DNA of 64,000 nucleotides from an uncultured Prevotellaceae bacterium (GTDB lineage: Bacteria > Bacteroidota > Bacteroidia > Bacteroidales > Bacteroidaceae), in NCBI GenBank assembly GCA_900315455.1, contig OMZE01000021.1, forward strand, positions 1 through 64,000, in the 5' to 3' direction. The notes beneath the pieces are model-generated. The model searched no databases. It had not been told where the DNA came from and saw nothing but the letters and a program-made list of their open reading frames with translations. Below, in pieces: positions 24,927-33,791 of the stretch; positions within the stretch are counted from its first letter, which is position 1; every line of letters starts with the position of its first letter. A program made the translations under genes and the position numbers.

Positions 24927-27161
24927 TTAATTGAAGAAATTCCACGACACCCCAAAGCGCAGCACTCGGGTGTTGGTGGGGTAGTGGGGGGTAAGGAAAT
25001 AGTTGCCGCCGTCGGAAGGACTGTTCACATGACTCATCATCACGAAAAACCTGGCATGCTTCAGGAAGAAGTTGGCATAGACGTTTACAAACGGGTAGTT
25101 GCCTATTTTCACGCGGCTGTCGGCATTCTCCTGAACGGCATATTGCGCCAGACCGGGCACGTAGTCGGGTGCCTCGTATTTGGTGAAGTAGCGCACATCG
25201 GCACCGAAGTCGCAGTCGAGCACGCGCGAAATCTTGAACCTCAGAAACAGGTTGGCGTAAGCATTCAGGTCGGGAACGGGGATGATGTCTTCGTGACTGG
25301 ATTTCTGGTAGGTGAGCAGCAGGTTGAGGTTGAGCGGACCAAAGCGCAGGTCTTGACCCAGTGAGGCGGTGAACACGCTGATGTTGTCGGTGGTCTGACG
25401 GATGCCGGCAGTGTTGTTCAGCCGCAGGTAGTCGTCGTTCACCGTGTAACTGTTGCCGAAGTAGATGTAGTTGGTGAGGTTGTCTATAGCCACCCTCAGG
25501 TGGGTCTTCGTGCGCTGGAGGGAGAAGCGTCCCTGCACGCGGGCATGGGTGTAATTCTTCAGGTCGTTGTTGTCCCACCAGAAATGGCGCGAGTGGTAAT
25601 GCTTCTGATAGTAGGAGGGGGTGGAGATATGGAGGAAACCATCGGCAGCCAACTGTATGGTATCGCCCAACAAGCGGAAATTGAGGTCGGCGGTGCCGTC
25701 GATGAACATGTCGCCGATGGCGTCGCCGAGAACACCAAACTCTGCCGTGGCATTATAGTGCAACACCTTGCCCTCTTTCTTGCTGATTTGTCCGCCGAGA
25801 TAGATTCTCGACTCATTGTGGCTCACCTCTGCCGACGTGGTGTCGGGCAGGGTGTAGTGACGCAGGTCGTGGGCAATGAAGCCTTTCAGACCGGCTTTCG
25901 CCCATTTGTTGAACCCCTCGAGCAAGGCGATGGCGAAGGTGTTCTTCATCTCAAAATACCGAGTCCTGTCGTAGATGGAGTCGCCGGAGAGACGACTCAT
26001 CGTGGCGTACCTCTCGGCATAGTAGTCGTCGGGGGTGTCGTAGGCCTGGTAGATGCGGCGGTTGTTCTGTAGGTTCATCGTGTGGATGAAACTGGTCACC
26101 GGCACATATTCGTTTTTCAGCCAGGCGGTGTCGGCAGGGGCCTCGTCTTCCACCATGGCGGCATTTTGCCGCTCAAACTCCACCTGCCTGTCATAGTCGT
26201 CCTCGTCAAATTCCAAACCTTCTTTCTCGGCTTTCTTCCTGGCATCTTCCTTGGCTTTCCTGGCATCATTCTCCTTCTGCGACTCCATGGCGAATTTCTT
26301 GGCCTTGATTTCCTCTTCGGTCATGGGCACCTTGCGGTTGAAGCCTACGCTGTAGCGGTGGGTGAGAAACACATGCTGGTTGTCGTTGCGGTTCCAGTTC
26401 TGCGAAAGCATCGTAGGTATCTCGCTCTCGCTGTAGTTGTCGTTGAAACTCTCGGGATGGGTGATGAAGTTGTCATCGGTAATACCGCCGTTCTCAGCCT
26501 GTTTCTGATGGTTGGTAGAGAAGAGCAGGTGGGCCTGGTAACGGTCGCCGAGGTAGGAGCCCCAAGTGGTGTAGTTGAAGAGGGCGGCACTGTTGTCGGA
26601 ATAATAGCCGCGCCCGTAAAGGTAGTCGAATTTCAATCCCAAACCCAAGCGCTTGCCGGCATTCACGGCAAAGAGGGCCTTGAAGTGGTCCTCACCGTTG
26701 GTGCGGTTGCCGCAGGTGTTCAGGCTGAGGTTGGTGACAGGTGAATAGGTGTTGGTGAAATGGAAATCACCGGGGCGGATGATGAAATAGTCTTGGTATT
26801 GGTTAAAGGGGAAGTCGCCTGGAATCTCCTTCCTGTCGGTGAACACACGGTTGAGGCGGGGCGCGCCGAGGTTGCCGGTAGTGTTGAACTCTCCGTGCAT
26901 ACCCGTGGTGAAGATGGTGTTCATATACATATACGAAAGGGTGTCGGGCTCAGCGGGGGTGATGTCACCAAACCGCTCGTCCACCGTCCATACATGCATG
27001 CCGCGGGGGATGTCTTTCTTCCCAGAACCAAGGCTGTCGGTCCTGCTGTGGGCAGGGGTGATGGTGCCGTCGGGGGTGATGGAGTTGTACTCCTGGGCGC
27101 ACACTTGGGCACAGGTAAGCGAAAGGAGTAGAGTGGCGAACCACAGTCGGTAGGTCTTCAT
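24927..27161 (-). CDS. Porin_10-type putative outer-membrane protein
   Basis: 744 residues with a signal peptide ending VCAQ. The whole mature protein is beta-rich and typical of the large Bacteroidetes putative porins (for example MNTIFTTGMHGEFNTTGN, QDYFIIRPGDFHFTNTYSP), ending in the barrel strand LRFGVSWNFFN. In the middle (about residues 290-345) a highly charged helical insert rich in E, K, D and R (EEEIKAKKF to FDEDDYDRQ) interrupts the strands. This is probably an extracellular or periplasmic coiled segment. The substrate is unknown. It starts 20 bases after the small membrane protein gene ends. Confidence 0.75.
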   Translation of the reverse strand: MKTYRLWFATLLLSLTCAQVCAQEYNSITPDGTITPAHSRTDSLGSGKKDIPRGMHVWTVDERFGDITPAEPDTLSYMYMNTIFTTGMHGEFNTTGNLGAPRLNRVFTDRKEIPGDFPFNQYQDYFIIRPGDFHFTNTYSPVTNLSLNTCGNRTNGEDHFKALFAVNAGKRLGLGLKFDYLYGRGYYSDNSAALFNYTTWGSYLGDRYQAHLLFSTNHQKQAENGGITDDNFITHPESFNDNYSESEIPTMLSQNWNRNDNQHVFLTHRYSVGFNRKVPMTEEEIKAKKFAMESQKENDARKAKEDARKKAEKEGLEFDEDDYDRQVEFERQNAAMVEDEAPADTAWLKNEYVPVTSFIHTMNLQNNRRIYQAYDTPDDYYAERYATMSRLSGDSIYDRTRYFEMKNTFAIALLEGFNKWAKAGLKGFIAHDLRHYTLPDTTSAEVSHNESRIYLGGQISKKEGKVLHYNATAEFGVLGDAIGDMFIDGTADLNFRLLGDTIQLAADGFLHISTPSYYQKHYHSRHFWWDNNDLKNYTHARVQGRFSLQRTKTHLRVAIDNLTNYIYFGNSYTVNDDYLRLNNTAGIRQTTDNISVFTASLGQDLRFGPLNLNLLLTYQKSSHEDIIPVPDLNAYANLFLRFKISRVLDCDFGADVRYFTKYEAPDYVPGLAQYAVQENADSRVKIGNYPFVNVYANFFLKHARFFVMMSHVNSPSDGGNYFLTPHYPTNTRVLRFGVSWNFFN

Positions 27162-27180
27162 AACGCTTTCTGGATAGGGG

Positions 27181-27402
27181 TTATCGCAACAGGCGGATGC
27201 AGCACTCCACCATCTTCACTGCCATGCTGGCCAAGAGCACGTAGGTGCCTATCGTACGGTAGTCGGTAAAGTAGAGCACCACACCGATGATAGCCATCAA
27301 CATGAAGATGATGTTCAGCACGTTGCGAAACTTCAACATGTTGTCGTCGTCGCGCTGCCGGCGGTGCCGCCGTTCGGGGCGTTGGGGGTATGAGGTTTCC
27401 AT
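27181..27402 (-). CDS. small two-helix membrane protein
   Basis: 73 residues from the ATG at 27402 (METSYPQRPERRHRRQRDDD). A very basic and acidic head is followed by two hydrophobic helices, NIIFMLMAIIGVVLYF and TYVLLASMAVKMVECC, and an arginine at the end (IRLLR). The longer frame upstream is unlikely because its residues look random and overlap intergenic DNA. No family is recognised. It is probably co-transcribed with the Porin_10 gene. Confidence 0.65.
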   Translation of the reverse strand: METSYPQRPERRHRRQRDDDNMLKFRNVLNIIFMLMAIIGVVLYFTDYRTIGTYVLLASMAVKMVECCIRLLR

Positions 27403-27487
27403 TTTGTCTATGATTACATGTCGTGCGGGCCGATGGGGGAAGAACTGTTTCTTGTGTTGAGGCACCGACGGCATTCAGTCGAACCGG

Positions 27488-27541
27488 TAATTTTCAATTT
27501 TCAATTTTCAATTTTCAATCTTCAATTTTCAATTTTCAATA
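27488..27541. repeat. TTTTCAA heptad array covering a stop codon
   Basis: Seven to eight TTTTCAA heptads (one TCTTCAA). The end of the DUF4468 gene lies within it: the last codons GAA-AAT-TGA are themselves a heptad, so the repeat supplies the stop. Confidence 0.85.
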
Positions 27542-28173
27542 ACTCCTTTCAGTTGCTCCATGACCTCTTCCATGCGGTCTACGGTCAAACGGCGGTATTT
27601 ACCGGTGATTCTCATCAGTTTGGTGCGCTTCTTGTTCAGGGCGTATTGGTCGGTAATCCACTCCTCCGCCTTGTGCTTGTCCACTTTCTTGTTGTCGTCA
27701 TGGTCTACATACGAGAGCCGCATCAGCCTCACTGTCACCTCGTTGTCGGCACAGTCACAGGCAAGGGTGTAGATGAAACGGGTGCGGTTGAGCACGAGCA
27801 ACGACGAGTAGAAGGTCATCCACTCCTCGAAGTGGCATACTATCTTGTGCTCTGCCTTGTTCACCACCTGCACCCTGCTCTCTGGCAATGAAGTCTCGGC
27901 TTGTGTCATCTGCGTGAGGTGGTTCACCATCATCTGGTAGTTTTCCTCAGCGCTCTTGTTGTTGTGGAATGTCTTCCGCCACTCCACCTCTCCGTCTATC
28001 ACGGGCACCACATCGCCCAGATATCTGGCATATTCGTACTCTTCCGTACCGCCTTTGGGCTTATTGGCCTTGGTAGTGGTCGTGCTGCTGCTGGTTTCGG
28101 GAACTTCCCATGTGCCTTGTGCCACGATGGTGAGGGGCAGGCAGAGTAGGATATAGGCTATAATCAATCTCAT
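27529..28173 (-). CDS. DUF4468-like exported protein
   Basis: 214 residues from MRLIIAYILLCLPLTIVAQ, a signal peptide. A start four codons earlier (28185) is possible. The Ser/Thr/Lys linker (SSSTTTTKANKPKGG) leads to a compact domain with ARYLGDVVPVIDGEVEWRK and a strand pattern like the TATA-binding-protein-like DUF4468 fold found widely in Bacteroidetes. Its last residues and stop codon are encoded by the heptad repeat. The role is unknown, and exported location is inferred. Confidence 0.7.
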   Translation of the reverse strand: MRLIIAYILLCLPLTIVAQGTWEVPETSSSTTTTKANKPKGGTEEYEYARYLGDVVPVIDGEVEWRKTFHNNKSAEENYQMMVNHLTQMTQAETSLPESRVQVVNKAEHKIVCHFEEWMTFYSSLLVLNRTRFIYTLACDCADNEVTVRLMRLSYVDHDDNKKVDKHKAEEWITDQYALNKKRTKLMRITGKYRRLTVDRMEEVMEQLKGVIEN

Positions 28174-28321
28174 GCTGATAAACATTTATGGTATCACACC
28201 GCAAAATTACACATTATTTCCGAAACGGCAATAATTGTAAGCGAGTTTATTCTTCTTTTGCCTGCCATGAACCGAATGGCACACACCGCTTCTAAAGGCA
28301 TGGTGAAGCAACGCTTAATGG

Positions 28322-30337
28322 TCAGTTTCCATCTTTCAATAGTTCCGAAAGCCTCAGCACCTCGTCACGATACTGCGCCGCCTGCAAGAAGTCGAGGCGT
28401 CGCGCAGCCTCGTTCATCAGGCGTGTGCTCTCTTTGATACTCTCCCTGATCTGCTCCTCCGTCATCGTCTTCATCACCGGGTCTGCCACCATACGGCTGC
28501 TGTCGGGCTCCACATAGGCATGGCCATACGAAGGCTCCTCTGTCGGCTTCACCAGTCCACCCTTTATCTCCTTTACTATCTGTTGTGGCGTGATGCCATG
28601 CTCGGCATTGTAGCGCATCTGTATGGTGCGCCGACGATTGGTCTCGTCGATGGTCTTCTGCATGCTCTCCGTGATGGTGTCGGCATACATAATCACCTTG
28701 CCGTTCACATTGCGCGCCGCGCGTCCCGCGGTCTGTGTCAGCGCCCGGTGACTCCGCAGAAAACCTTCTTTGTCGGCATCGATGATGGCAACGAGTGACA
28801 CCTCGGGCAGGTCGAGACCTTCACGCAGCAGGTTCACGCCCACGAGCACGTCGAAGACCCCGGCACGGAAGTCACTCATAATCTTCACGCGGTCCAGGGT
28901 GGCCACGTCGCTGTGGATGTAGTTGGTGCGGATGCCGTTGTTCAGCAGATATTCTGTCAGTTCCTCTGCCATGCGCTTGGTGAGGGTAGTGGTGAGCACA
29001 CGCTCGTTGCGGTGTATACGGGTGAGAATCTCGTCCATCAGGTCGTCTATCTGGTTCTCGCTGGGACGCACCTCTATCTCGGGGTCGAGGAGCCCGGTCG
29101 GACGGATGAGTTGTTCCACTACCACGCCCTCGGCCTCCTGCAACTCAAAGTCGGCGGGAGTGGCCGACACATATATCACCTGTTTCACCATCTGCTGGAA
29201 CTCGTCGAAGCGCAGCGGACGGTTGTCGAAGGCGGCGGGCAGGCGGAAGCCATACTCCACGAGGTTGGTCTTGCGGGCACGGTCGCCGCCATACATCGCG
29301 TTGATTTGTGGCACGCTCACATGACTCTCGTCTATCACCATCAGGTAGTCGTCGGGGAAGAAGTCGAGCAGACAGTAGGGCTTCTGTCCCGCCTCGCGCC
29401 CGTCGAAATAGCGTGAGTAGTTCTCTATTCCCGAGCAGTGCCCCAGTTCCTTTATCATCTCGATGTCGTATTCCACACGCTCCTTGATGCGCTGGGCACG
29501 CATGGGGTCGCCCATCTCGTTGAAGAAGTCTATCTGCTTCAGCAGGTCGTCCTGGATATCGTGGATGGCCTTTTCCTGCTGCTCCTTCGTGGTGACGAAG
29601 AGGTTGGCAGGGTAAATCTGGTAATCCTCAAAGGTAGCCATGCGGTGATAACTCACGGCGTCCACCTCCTCGATGCTGTCCACCTCGTCGTCCCAGAATG
29701 TCACGCGCACCACGTTGTTGCTGTAGGCCATGAAGATGTCCACGGTGTCGCCCTTCACACGGAATGTGCCACGCTGCAGGTCGATATCATTGCGCACGTA
29801 GAGGGCGTCTACGAGCCGGCGCAGCAGCATGTTGCGCGCCAGTATCTGTCCCTTGTGCAGATGTATCACACTCTCTGCCATCGCCGTGGGACCTCCCATA
29901 CCGTAGATGCACGACACCGACGACACCACCACCACGTCTTTCCTGCCGCTGAGCAGAGCCGACACGGCAGAGAGGCGTAGCCTGTCTATCTCCTCGTTGA
30001 TGGCGAGGTCTTTCTCAATGTAGGTGTCGGTGTGGGGCAGGTAGGCCTCAGGCTGGTAGTAGTCATAGTACGACACGTAATACTCCACGGCATTGTCGGG
30101 GAAGAAACCGCGCATCTCCTCGTAGAGTTGGGCGGCAAGTGTCTTGTTATGGCTCAGAATGAGGGTAGGGCGGTTCACCGCGGCGATGACATTGGCTACG
30201 GTGAAGGTCTTTCCCGAACCGGTGACGCCGAGGAGTACCTGCGCACGGTCTCCCCTGCGCAAACCCTCCGTGAGTTCGCTGATAGCCTGGGGCTGGTCGC
30301 CTGTAGGCTGGTATTTCGATGTAAGTTTAAAGTCCAT
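28322..30337 (-). CDS. uvrB: excinuclease ABC subunit B
   Basis: 671 residues from the ATG at 30337 (MDFKLTSKYQPTGDQPQAIS). All UvrB landmarks are present: Walker A GVTGSGKT, the beta-hairpin region YYDYYQPEAYLP, DESHVSVPQ, the helicase motif QTAGRAARNV, and a C-terminal UVR domain that pairs with UvrC (ESTRLMNEAARRLDFLQAA). It loads at damage with UvrA and verifies the lesion in nucleotide excision repair. It is monocistronic, with its own promoter at 30384-30414. Confidence 0.97.
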   Translation of the reverse strand: MDFKLTSKYQPTGDQPQAISELTEGLRRGDRAQVLLGVTGSGKTFTVANVIAAVNRPTLILSHNKTLAAQLYEEMRGFFPDNAVEYYVSYYDYYQPEAYLPHTDTYIEKDLAINEEIDRLRLSAVSALLSGRKDVVVVSSVSCIYGMGGPTAMAESVIHLHKGQILARNMLLRRLVDALYVRNDIDLQRGTFRVKGDTVDIFMAYSNNVVRVTFWDDEVDSIEEVDAVSYHRMATFEDYQIYPANLFVTTKEQQEKAIHDIQDDLLKQIDFFNEMGDPMRAQRIKERVEYDIEMIKELGHCSGIENYSRYFDGREAGQKPYCLLDFFPDDYLMVIDESHVSVPQINAMYGGDRARKTNLVEYGFRLPAAFDNRPLRFDEFQQMVKQVIYVSATPADFELQEAEGVVVEQLIRPTGLLDPEIEVRPSENQIDDLMDEILTRIHRNERVLTTTLTKRMAEELTEYLLNNGIRTNYIHSDVATLDRVKIMSDFRAGVFDVLVGVNLLREGLDLPEVSLVAIIDADKEGFLRSHRALTQTAGRAARNVNGKVIMYADTITESMQKTIDETNRRRTIQMRYNAEHGITPQQIVKEIKGGLVKPTEEPSYGHAYVEPDSSRMVADPVMKTMTEEQIRESIKESTRLMNEAARRLDFLQAAQYRDEVLRLSELLKDGN

Positions 30338-30383
30338 TTTTGTAGCGTTTGTCTTCCTCTCTTTTCTTTCCCTTCCAAATGTG

Positions 30384-30414
30384 CAAAGATACGAAAAAGT
30401 GTGCGTAATACAAA
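30384..30414 (-). promoter_or_regulatory. uvrB promoter
   Basis: On the minus strand TTTG (30414-30411), 19 bases, then TATCTTTG (30391-30384), about 45 bases before the ATG. No SOS-type operator is evident. Confidence 0.75.
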
Positions 30415-30569
30415 ACAATTATTTTGATTTCATGGCAGAGTTGCTGGCCGTATGTCTCTTTTACTCTCCTTTCACTTCTGAAAGTTGAGCGAGTGCGATA
30501 GTTGAGTGACAAAAATATCCTTAATAGGGGAAAACAAACGTGATTTTTTGCTAAAAATCCATCTCCGCC

Positions 30570-30600
30570 TTTGTAATTAAGGGATTTATGTGTAATTTTG
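30570..30600 (+). promoter_or_regulatory. bamD promoter
   Basis: TTTG at 30570-30573, 19 bases, then TAATTTTG at 30593-30600. The leader is about 14 bases. Confidence 0.72.
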
Positions 30601-30618
30601 CAGGTCAAAGTGTAAATT

Positions 30619-31449
30619 ATGAAGAAATCGCTCATCATCTCTTTATGCGCGGCGCTCTTGCTCACTGGTTGTTCCAATGAGTTCAACAGGATCTACAAGA
30701 GCACAGACTACGAATACAAATACGAGTATGCCAAGGAGTGCTTCGCCAATGGCAAGTACAACCGCGCCATCACCATCCTCCAGGATATCGTCACCATCCT
30801 CAAGGGTACGGACAAAGGACAGGAGAGCCTTTTCATGCTGGCCATGTCGGCTTATTGCGCCAAGGACTATGAAACGGCAGCGCAGTATTTCAAACGCTAC
30901 TATACTTCATATCCGAAAGGCACCTTCTCAGAGATGGCAGCATTCTATACCGGACAGAGCCTGTATATGAGTACCCCGGAACCACGTCTCGACCAAACAC
31001 CCACGGTGTCGGCCATCGCGGCTTTCCAGGAATACCTCGACCTCTATCCTAATGCACAACTGAAAGAGCAGGCCCATGCCCGACTCTACGAGTTGCAGGA
31101 CAAACTGGTGGAGAAGGAACTCTACTCGGCAAAACTCTACTACGACCTCGGCTCGTATTTCGGCAACTGCACCAGTGGCGGCAGCAACTACGAGGCTTGC
31201 ATCATCACCGCACAGAATGCCATTAAGGACTATCCATACAGTCAGCGGCGCGAGGACTTCGCCGTGCTGGTCATGAAGAGTAAGTACGAACTGGCACAGC
31301 AGAGTGTGGAGTCAAAGAAACTCGACCGTTTCCGCGACGCGGAGGATGAGTGCTACGGATTCCTCAATGAGTTCCCCGACTCACGCTACAAGTCTACCGC
31401 CGAGAAATACATCGAAACTTGCAAGAAATATACCAAGGAAGAGAATTAA
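30619..31449 (+). CDS. bamD: outer-membrane assembly lipoprotein BamD
   Basis: 276 residues with a lipoprotein signal ending LLTGC (Cys18), followed by five TPR-like helix pairs (YAKECFANGKYNRAITILQD, AYCAKDYETAAQYFKRY, AIAAFQEYLDLYPN, FRDAEDECYGFLNEFPDS). This is the BamD/YfiO architecture: a lipoprotein on the inner face of the outer membrane that helps BamA insert beta-barrels. It fits a window with four barrel proteins. Its family members sit upstream of rpoZ in Bacteroidetes, as here. Confidence 0.9.
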   Translation: MKKSLIISLCAALLLTGCSNEFNRIYKSTDYEYKYEYAKECFANGKYNRAITILQDIVTILKGTDKGQESLFMLAMSAYCAKDYETAAQYFKRYYTSYPKGTFSEMAAFYTGQSLYMSTPEPRLDQTPTVSAIAAFQEYLDLYPNAQLKEQAHARLYELQDKLVEKELYSAKLYYDLGSYFGNCTSGGSNYEACIITAQNAIKDYPYSQRREDFAVLVMKSKYELAQQSVESKKLDRFRDAEDECYGFLNEFPDSRYKSTAEKYIETCKKYTKEEN

Positions 31450-31462
31450 ATAGAAACTCAAC

Positions 31463-31562
31463 TTTCGAAGCGAAGGGCACGAAATTCAAGCGAAACTTGA
31501 TTTCCAATCACCCGGCGACCTAAAAAGTTGAGCACATGCAAAACTTGATTAAATAAGATAAA
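31463..31562. repeat. GTTGAGC...AAACTTGA repeat copy
   Basis: The gap between bamD and the omega gene contains GTTGAGCACATGC then AAAACTTGATTAAAT. A near copy sits at 48479-48508 and a weaker one at 30484. The half CTCAACTTTCG at 31466 is an inverted relative. Confidence 0.6.
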
Positions 31563-31886
31563 ATGGATTACAAGAAATCAAAAGCACCAGTCGACACCGT
31601 CACACGCAACATCATGGACCTCTGCCAGGAGACAGGCAACATCTATGAGAGTGTGGCCATCATCTCGAAACGTGCCAATCAGATCTCTGTAGAGATCAAG
31701 CAAGACCTGAGCAAGAAACTGCAGGAGTTCGCCTCATACAACGACACTCTCGAAGAGGTGTTCGAGAACCGTGAGCAGATAGAAATCTCGCGCTATTACG
31801 AGAAACTGCCGAAGGCCACCCTCCTCGCCACACAGGAATTCATCGAGGGTAACGTATTCTGGCGTGACCCGTCAAAGGAGCAATAG
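31563..31886 (+). CDS. rpoZ: RNA polymerase omega subunit, Bacteroidetes type
   Basis: 107 residues. The core of the omega/Rpb6 fold is recognisable: NIYESVAIISKRANQISVEI, then a helical tail that is longer than in E. coli and specific to Bacteroidetes (KLPKATLLATQEFIEGNVFW). It helps assemble RNA polymerase. It lies between bamD and the DUF4293 gene, 3 bases before the latter, a gene order typical of the phylum, which supports the assignment. Confidence 0.85.
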   Translation: MDYKKSKAPVDTVTRNIMDLCQETGNIYESVAIISKRANQISVEIKQDLSKKLQEFASYNDTLEEVFENREQIEISRYYEKLPKATLLATQEFIEGNVFWRDPSKEQ

Positions 31887-31889
31887 ACT

Positions 31890-32351
31890 ATGTGGCAGAG
31901 AATACAGACCGTATACCTGTTCCTGGCATTGGTGCTCACCGTCATCTGTCTCTGTTTCCCCGTCGCTACTTTCCATATGGCAGAACTGGGAAACTATGTG
32001 GTGATGACCAATCTATGGGAGGCAACATCTGATGGCACGCGCAGCCTGTCGGTTTGGCCGATGTTCGTCGTGCTGCTGCTCACATGCCCCATCGCCGTCT
32101 TCGCCATCTTCCTCTACAAGAAGAGGATGCTGCAGGCACGGCTCTGCGTCTATAACATCCTGCTCATTCTGGTGTGGATGGCATTGTGCGCTTACTATGT
32201 CTACACCAACCAGGCAAAAGCAGAGAACTGCCATTTCGAAATGGAGTTCACCGCTGCGCTGCCTGCCGTCTCCCTCATCCTCTACATCCTCGCCCGCCGA
32301 GGCATCATCAAGGACGAGAAACTGGTAAGAGCAGCCGATAGAATCAGATAA
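31890..32351 (+). CDS. DUF4293 four-helix membrane protein
   Basis: 153 residues with four hydrophobic helices (starting MWQRIQTVYLFLALVLTVICL, and WPMFVVLLLTCPIAVFAIFL in the middle) and a basic C-terminal tail. It matches the DUF4293 proteins of Bacteroidetes, which follow rpoZ. Function is unknown. It is the third gene of a bamD-rpoZ-DUF4293 unit. A 19-bp inverted repeat lies right behind it. Confidence 0.85.
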   Translation: MWQRIQTVYLFLALVLTVICLCFPVATFHMAELGNYVVMTNLWEATSDGTRSLSVWPMFVVLLLTCPIAVFAIFLYKKRMLQARLCVYNILLILVWMALCAYYVYTNQAKAENCHFEMEFTAALPAVSLILYILARRGIIKDEKLVRAADRIR

Positions 32352-32365
32352 TTTTTAAAATAAAC

Positions 32366-32431
32366 TCAACACAGAGATACAGAGACACAGAGGAAAATAT
32401 CACACTCTGTAACTCTGTATCTCTGTGTTGA
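32366..32431. repeat. 19-bp perfect inverted repeat, cacagagatacagag type
   Basis: TCAACACAGAGATACAGAG (32366-32384) is the exact reverse complement of 32413-32431, with a 28-base loop. A degraded relative lies at about 3100-3166. It sits between convergent genes, so it may act as a two-way terminator, although it has no T run. Confidence 0.85.
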
Positions 32432-32512
32432 TTTTGATAATAGGAGTTTCATCCTAGGAGAATAGATATCTCTTTAACTCCCCTTTTAACTCCTATCCAC
32501 ACATTCTTCCCT

Positions 32513-32869
32513 TTAGTTCCCATTGACAATTGGCTGAATGCCGACGCTGTCAACCTCCTGAGAAGTGCTGTCCATATGTAGGGCAGCAGGGTCACGCTCC
32601 ATGTAACCGTTGGGTTGTGCCAATTGGCAACTGCCAAGAACCGCTACCATCCCCAGCGACACTCCTGCCACACGCACCGTTTTTCCCGCGAGCCGGCGTA
32701 GGCGCAACTGGTTCTCCAGAAACCGCATTTCCTTCTCACAGGCAGCGCACGTGCCTGCGCACTCCCCCTCATGATGACATTCATTGGGGCTATAACTGAT
32801 ATCGTTGGCCAGCGCAATCTTGCGCCGCACATCCTTCAAAGCCTCACAAATAGCCTTTCCTCTTTTCAT
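32513..32869 (-). CDS. small Cys-cluster protein of unknown function
   Basis: 118 residues from MKRGKAICEALKDVRRKIAL. The N-terminal half has a compact Cys/His cluster, CHHEGECAGTCAACE, which could bind zinc or an Fe-S cluster. The second half contains one hydrophobic segment (VRVAGVSLGMVAVLGSC) ending in Cys, possibly a membrane helix, and a polar acidic tail. Similar short proteins occur widely in Bacteroides and Prevotella, but I know of no function. It reads towards the DUF4293 gene. Confidence 0.7.
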   Translation of the reverse strand: MKRGKAICEALKDVRRKIALANDISYSPNECHHEGECAGTCAACEKEMRFLENQLRLRRLAGKTVRVAGVSLGMVAVLGSCQLAQPNGYMERDPAALHMDSTSQEVDSVGIQPIVNGN

Positions 32870-32978
32870 CATTAAAAAATTATTATTCTAGTCCTCTAGT
32901 TCCTCCGGATAAAAAATGGCCACAGGTTCAATGAGCCTGTGGCCGAAGTCTCTTTTTTTCTATGCTTTAAACAAGTGC

Positions 32979-33578
32979 TTATTGCAAGGCACCCTTTACT
33001 TTGTCAGCAGCGCCCTGAACAGCGTCAGCAGCAGCACCCTTGGCAGCGTCAACTGCACCCTGAGCGGCATCCTGAGCGGCGTCGGCAGCACCCTGAACAG
33101 CATCAGCGGCACCCTGAGCAGCATCCTGAGCAGCGTCAACAGCACCCTGAGCGGCGTCCTGAGCAGCGTCGGCAGCACCCTCAACAGCATCAGCAGCAGC
33201 ACCGGCTACATCGGGAACCTCAATAGCAGGAAGATTGTTCACAGCGTCAACCAGAGAGGCGATGGTACCAGTACCAACAACAGCCTTGATTTTGTCAGCA
33301 TTTTCCTTCAGGAAGGTCTGAACGGTCTCCAGATAAGTCTTGGCTTTTGCTACGTCGGTGCCTTTCAGAGTCTCAATCTGCTCCTGGATAGTGGTAAGAA
33401 GATTTCCCAACTGAGTGCTGTCACCAGCCTCGATAACCTTGGCGATGGAGTCGGTAGTGATCTCAACTACTTCTGGAGTCTCGGGCTCATCGGTTGGAGC
33501 AGGAGCAGCGGGCTCGTTCTTACAAGCGGTGAATGTCATGGCAACTGCGGCCATTGCAAGCAAAAAGAATTTTTTCAT
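32979..33578 (-). CDS. lipoprotein with 11-residue Ala-rich repeats (LEA-like)
   Basis: 199 residues with a lipoprotein signal ending TFTAC (Cys19), a short Pro/Glu linker and a helical region. Then, from about residue 130, there are tandem hendecads of the form GA(A/V)DAAQDAAQ, ending DKVKGALQ. Eleven-residue amphipathic periodicity with Ala, Asp and Gln is the hallmark of LEA-type and apolipoprotein-like helices. This suggests a surface or periplasmic helix that folds on membranes or on drying. The DNA repeats are correspondingly 33 bp. The family is not recognised, and stress protection is only an inference. Confidence 0.75.
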   Translation of the reverse strand: MKKFFLLAMAAVAMTFTACKNEPAAPAPTDEPETPEVVEITTDSIAKVIEAGDSTQLGNLLTTIQEQIETLKGTDVAKAKTYLETVQTFLKENADKIKAVVGTGTIASLVDAVNNLPAIEVPDVAGAAADAVEGAADAAQDAAQGAVDAAQDAAQGAADAVQGAADAAQDAAQGAVDAAKGAAADAVQGAADKVKGALQ

Positions 33579-33791
33579 TTTTCGAATTGGTTTAGTAAAA
33601 CATATGTGAATTAAAAATTCGCTGCGAAGATATATATTAAAATGATACGTTGTATCTTTCTTTTAAGATATTTAACTTAAAAAAAATTTCTTGTCAAAAA
33701 AAGGACGACAAGACATCCCCCAAAAGCCATTTCCTCACCTCTTTTTGTCCATAAAAGAATAGTGCAATGCAAATCACAAAGAAATCCCATT

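Noticed and set aside
32916-33614. Ser/Gly/Leu repeat protein on the plus strand
   Set aside because: It is the complement of the LEA-like hendecad repeats. The minus strand has the lipoprotein signal.
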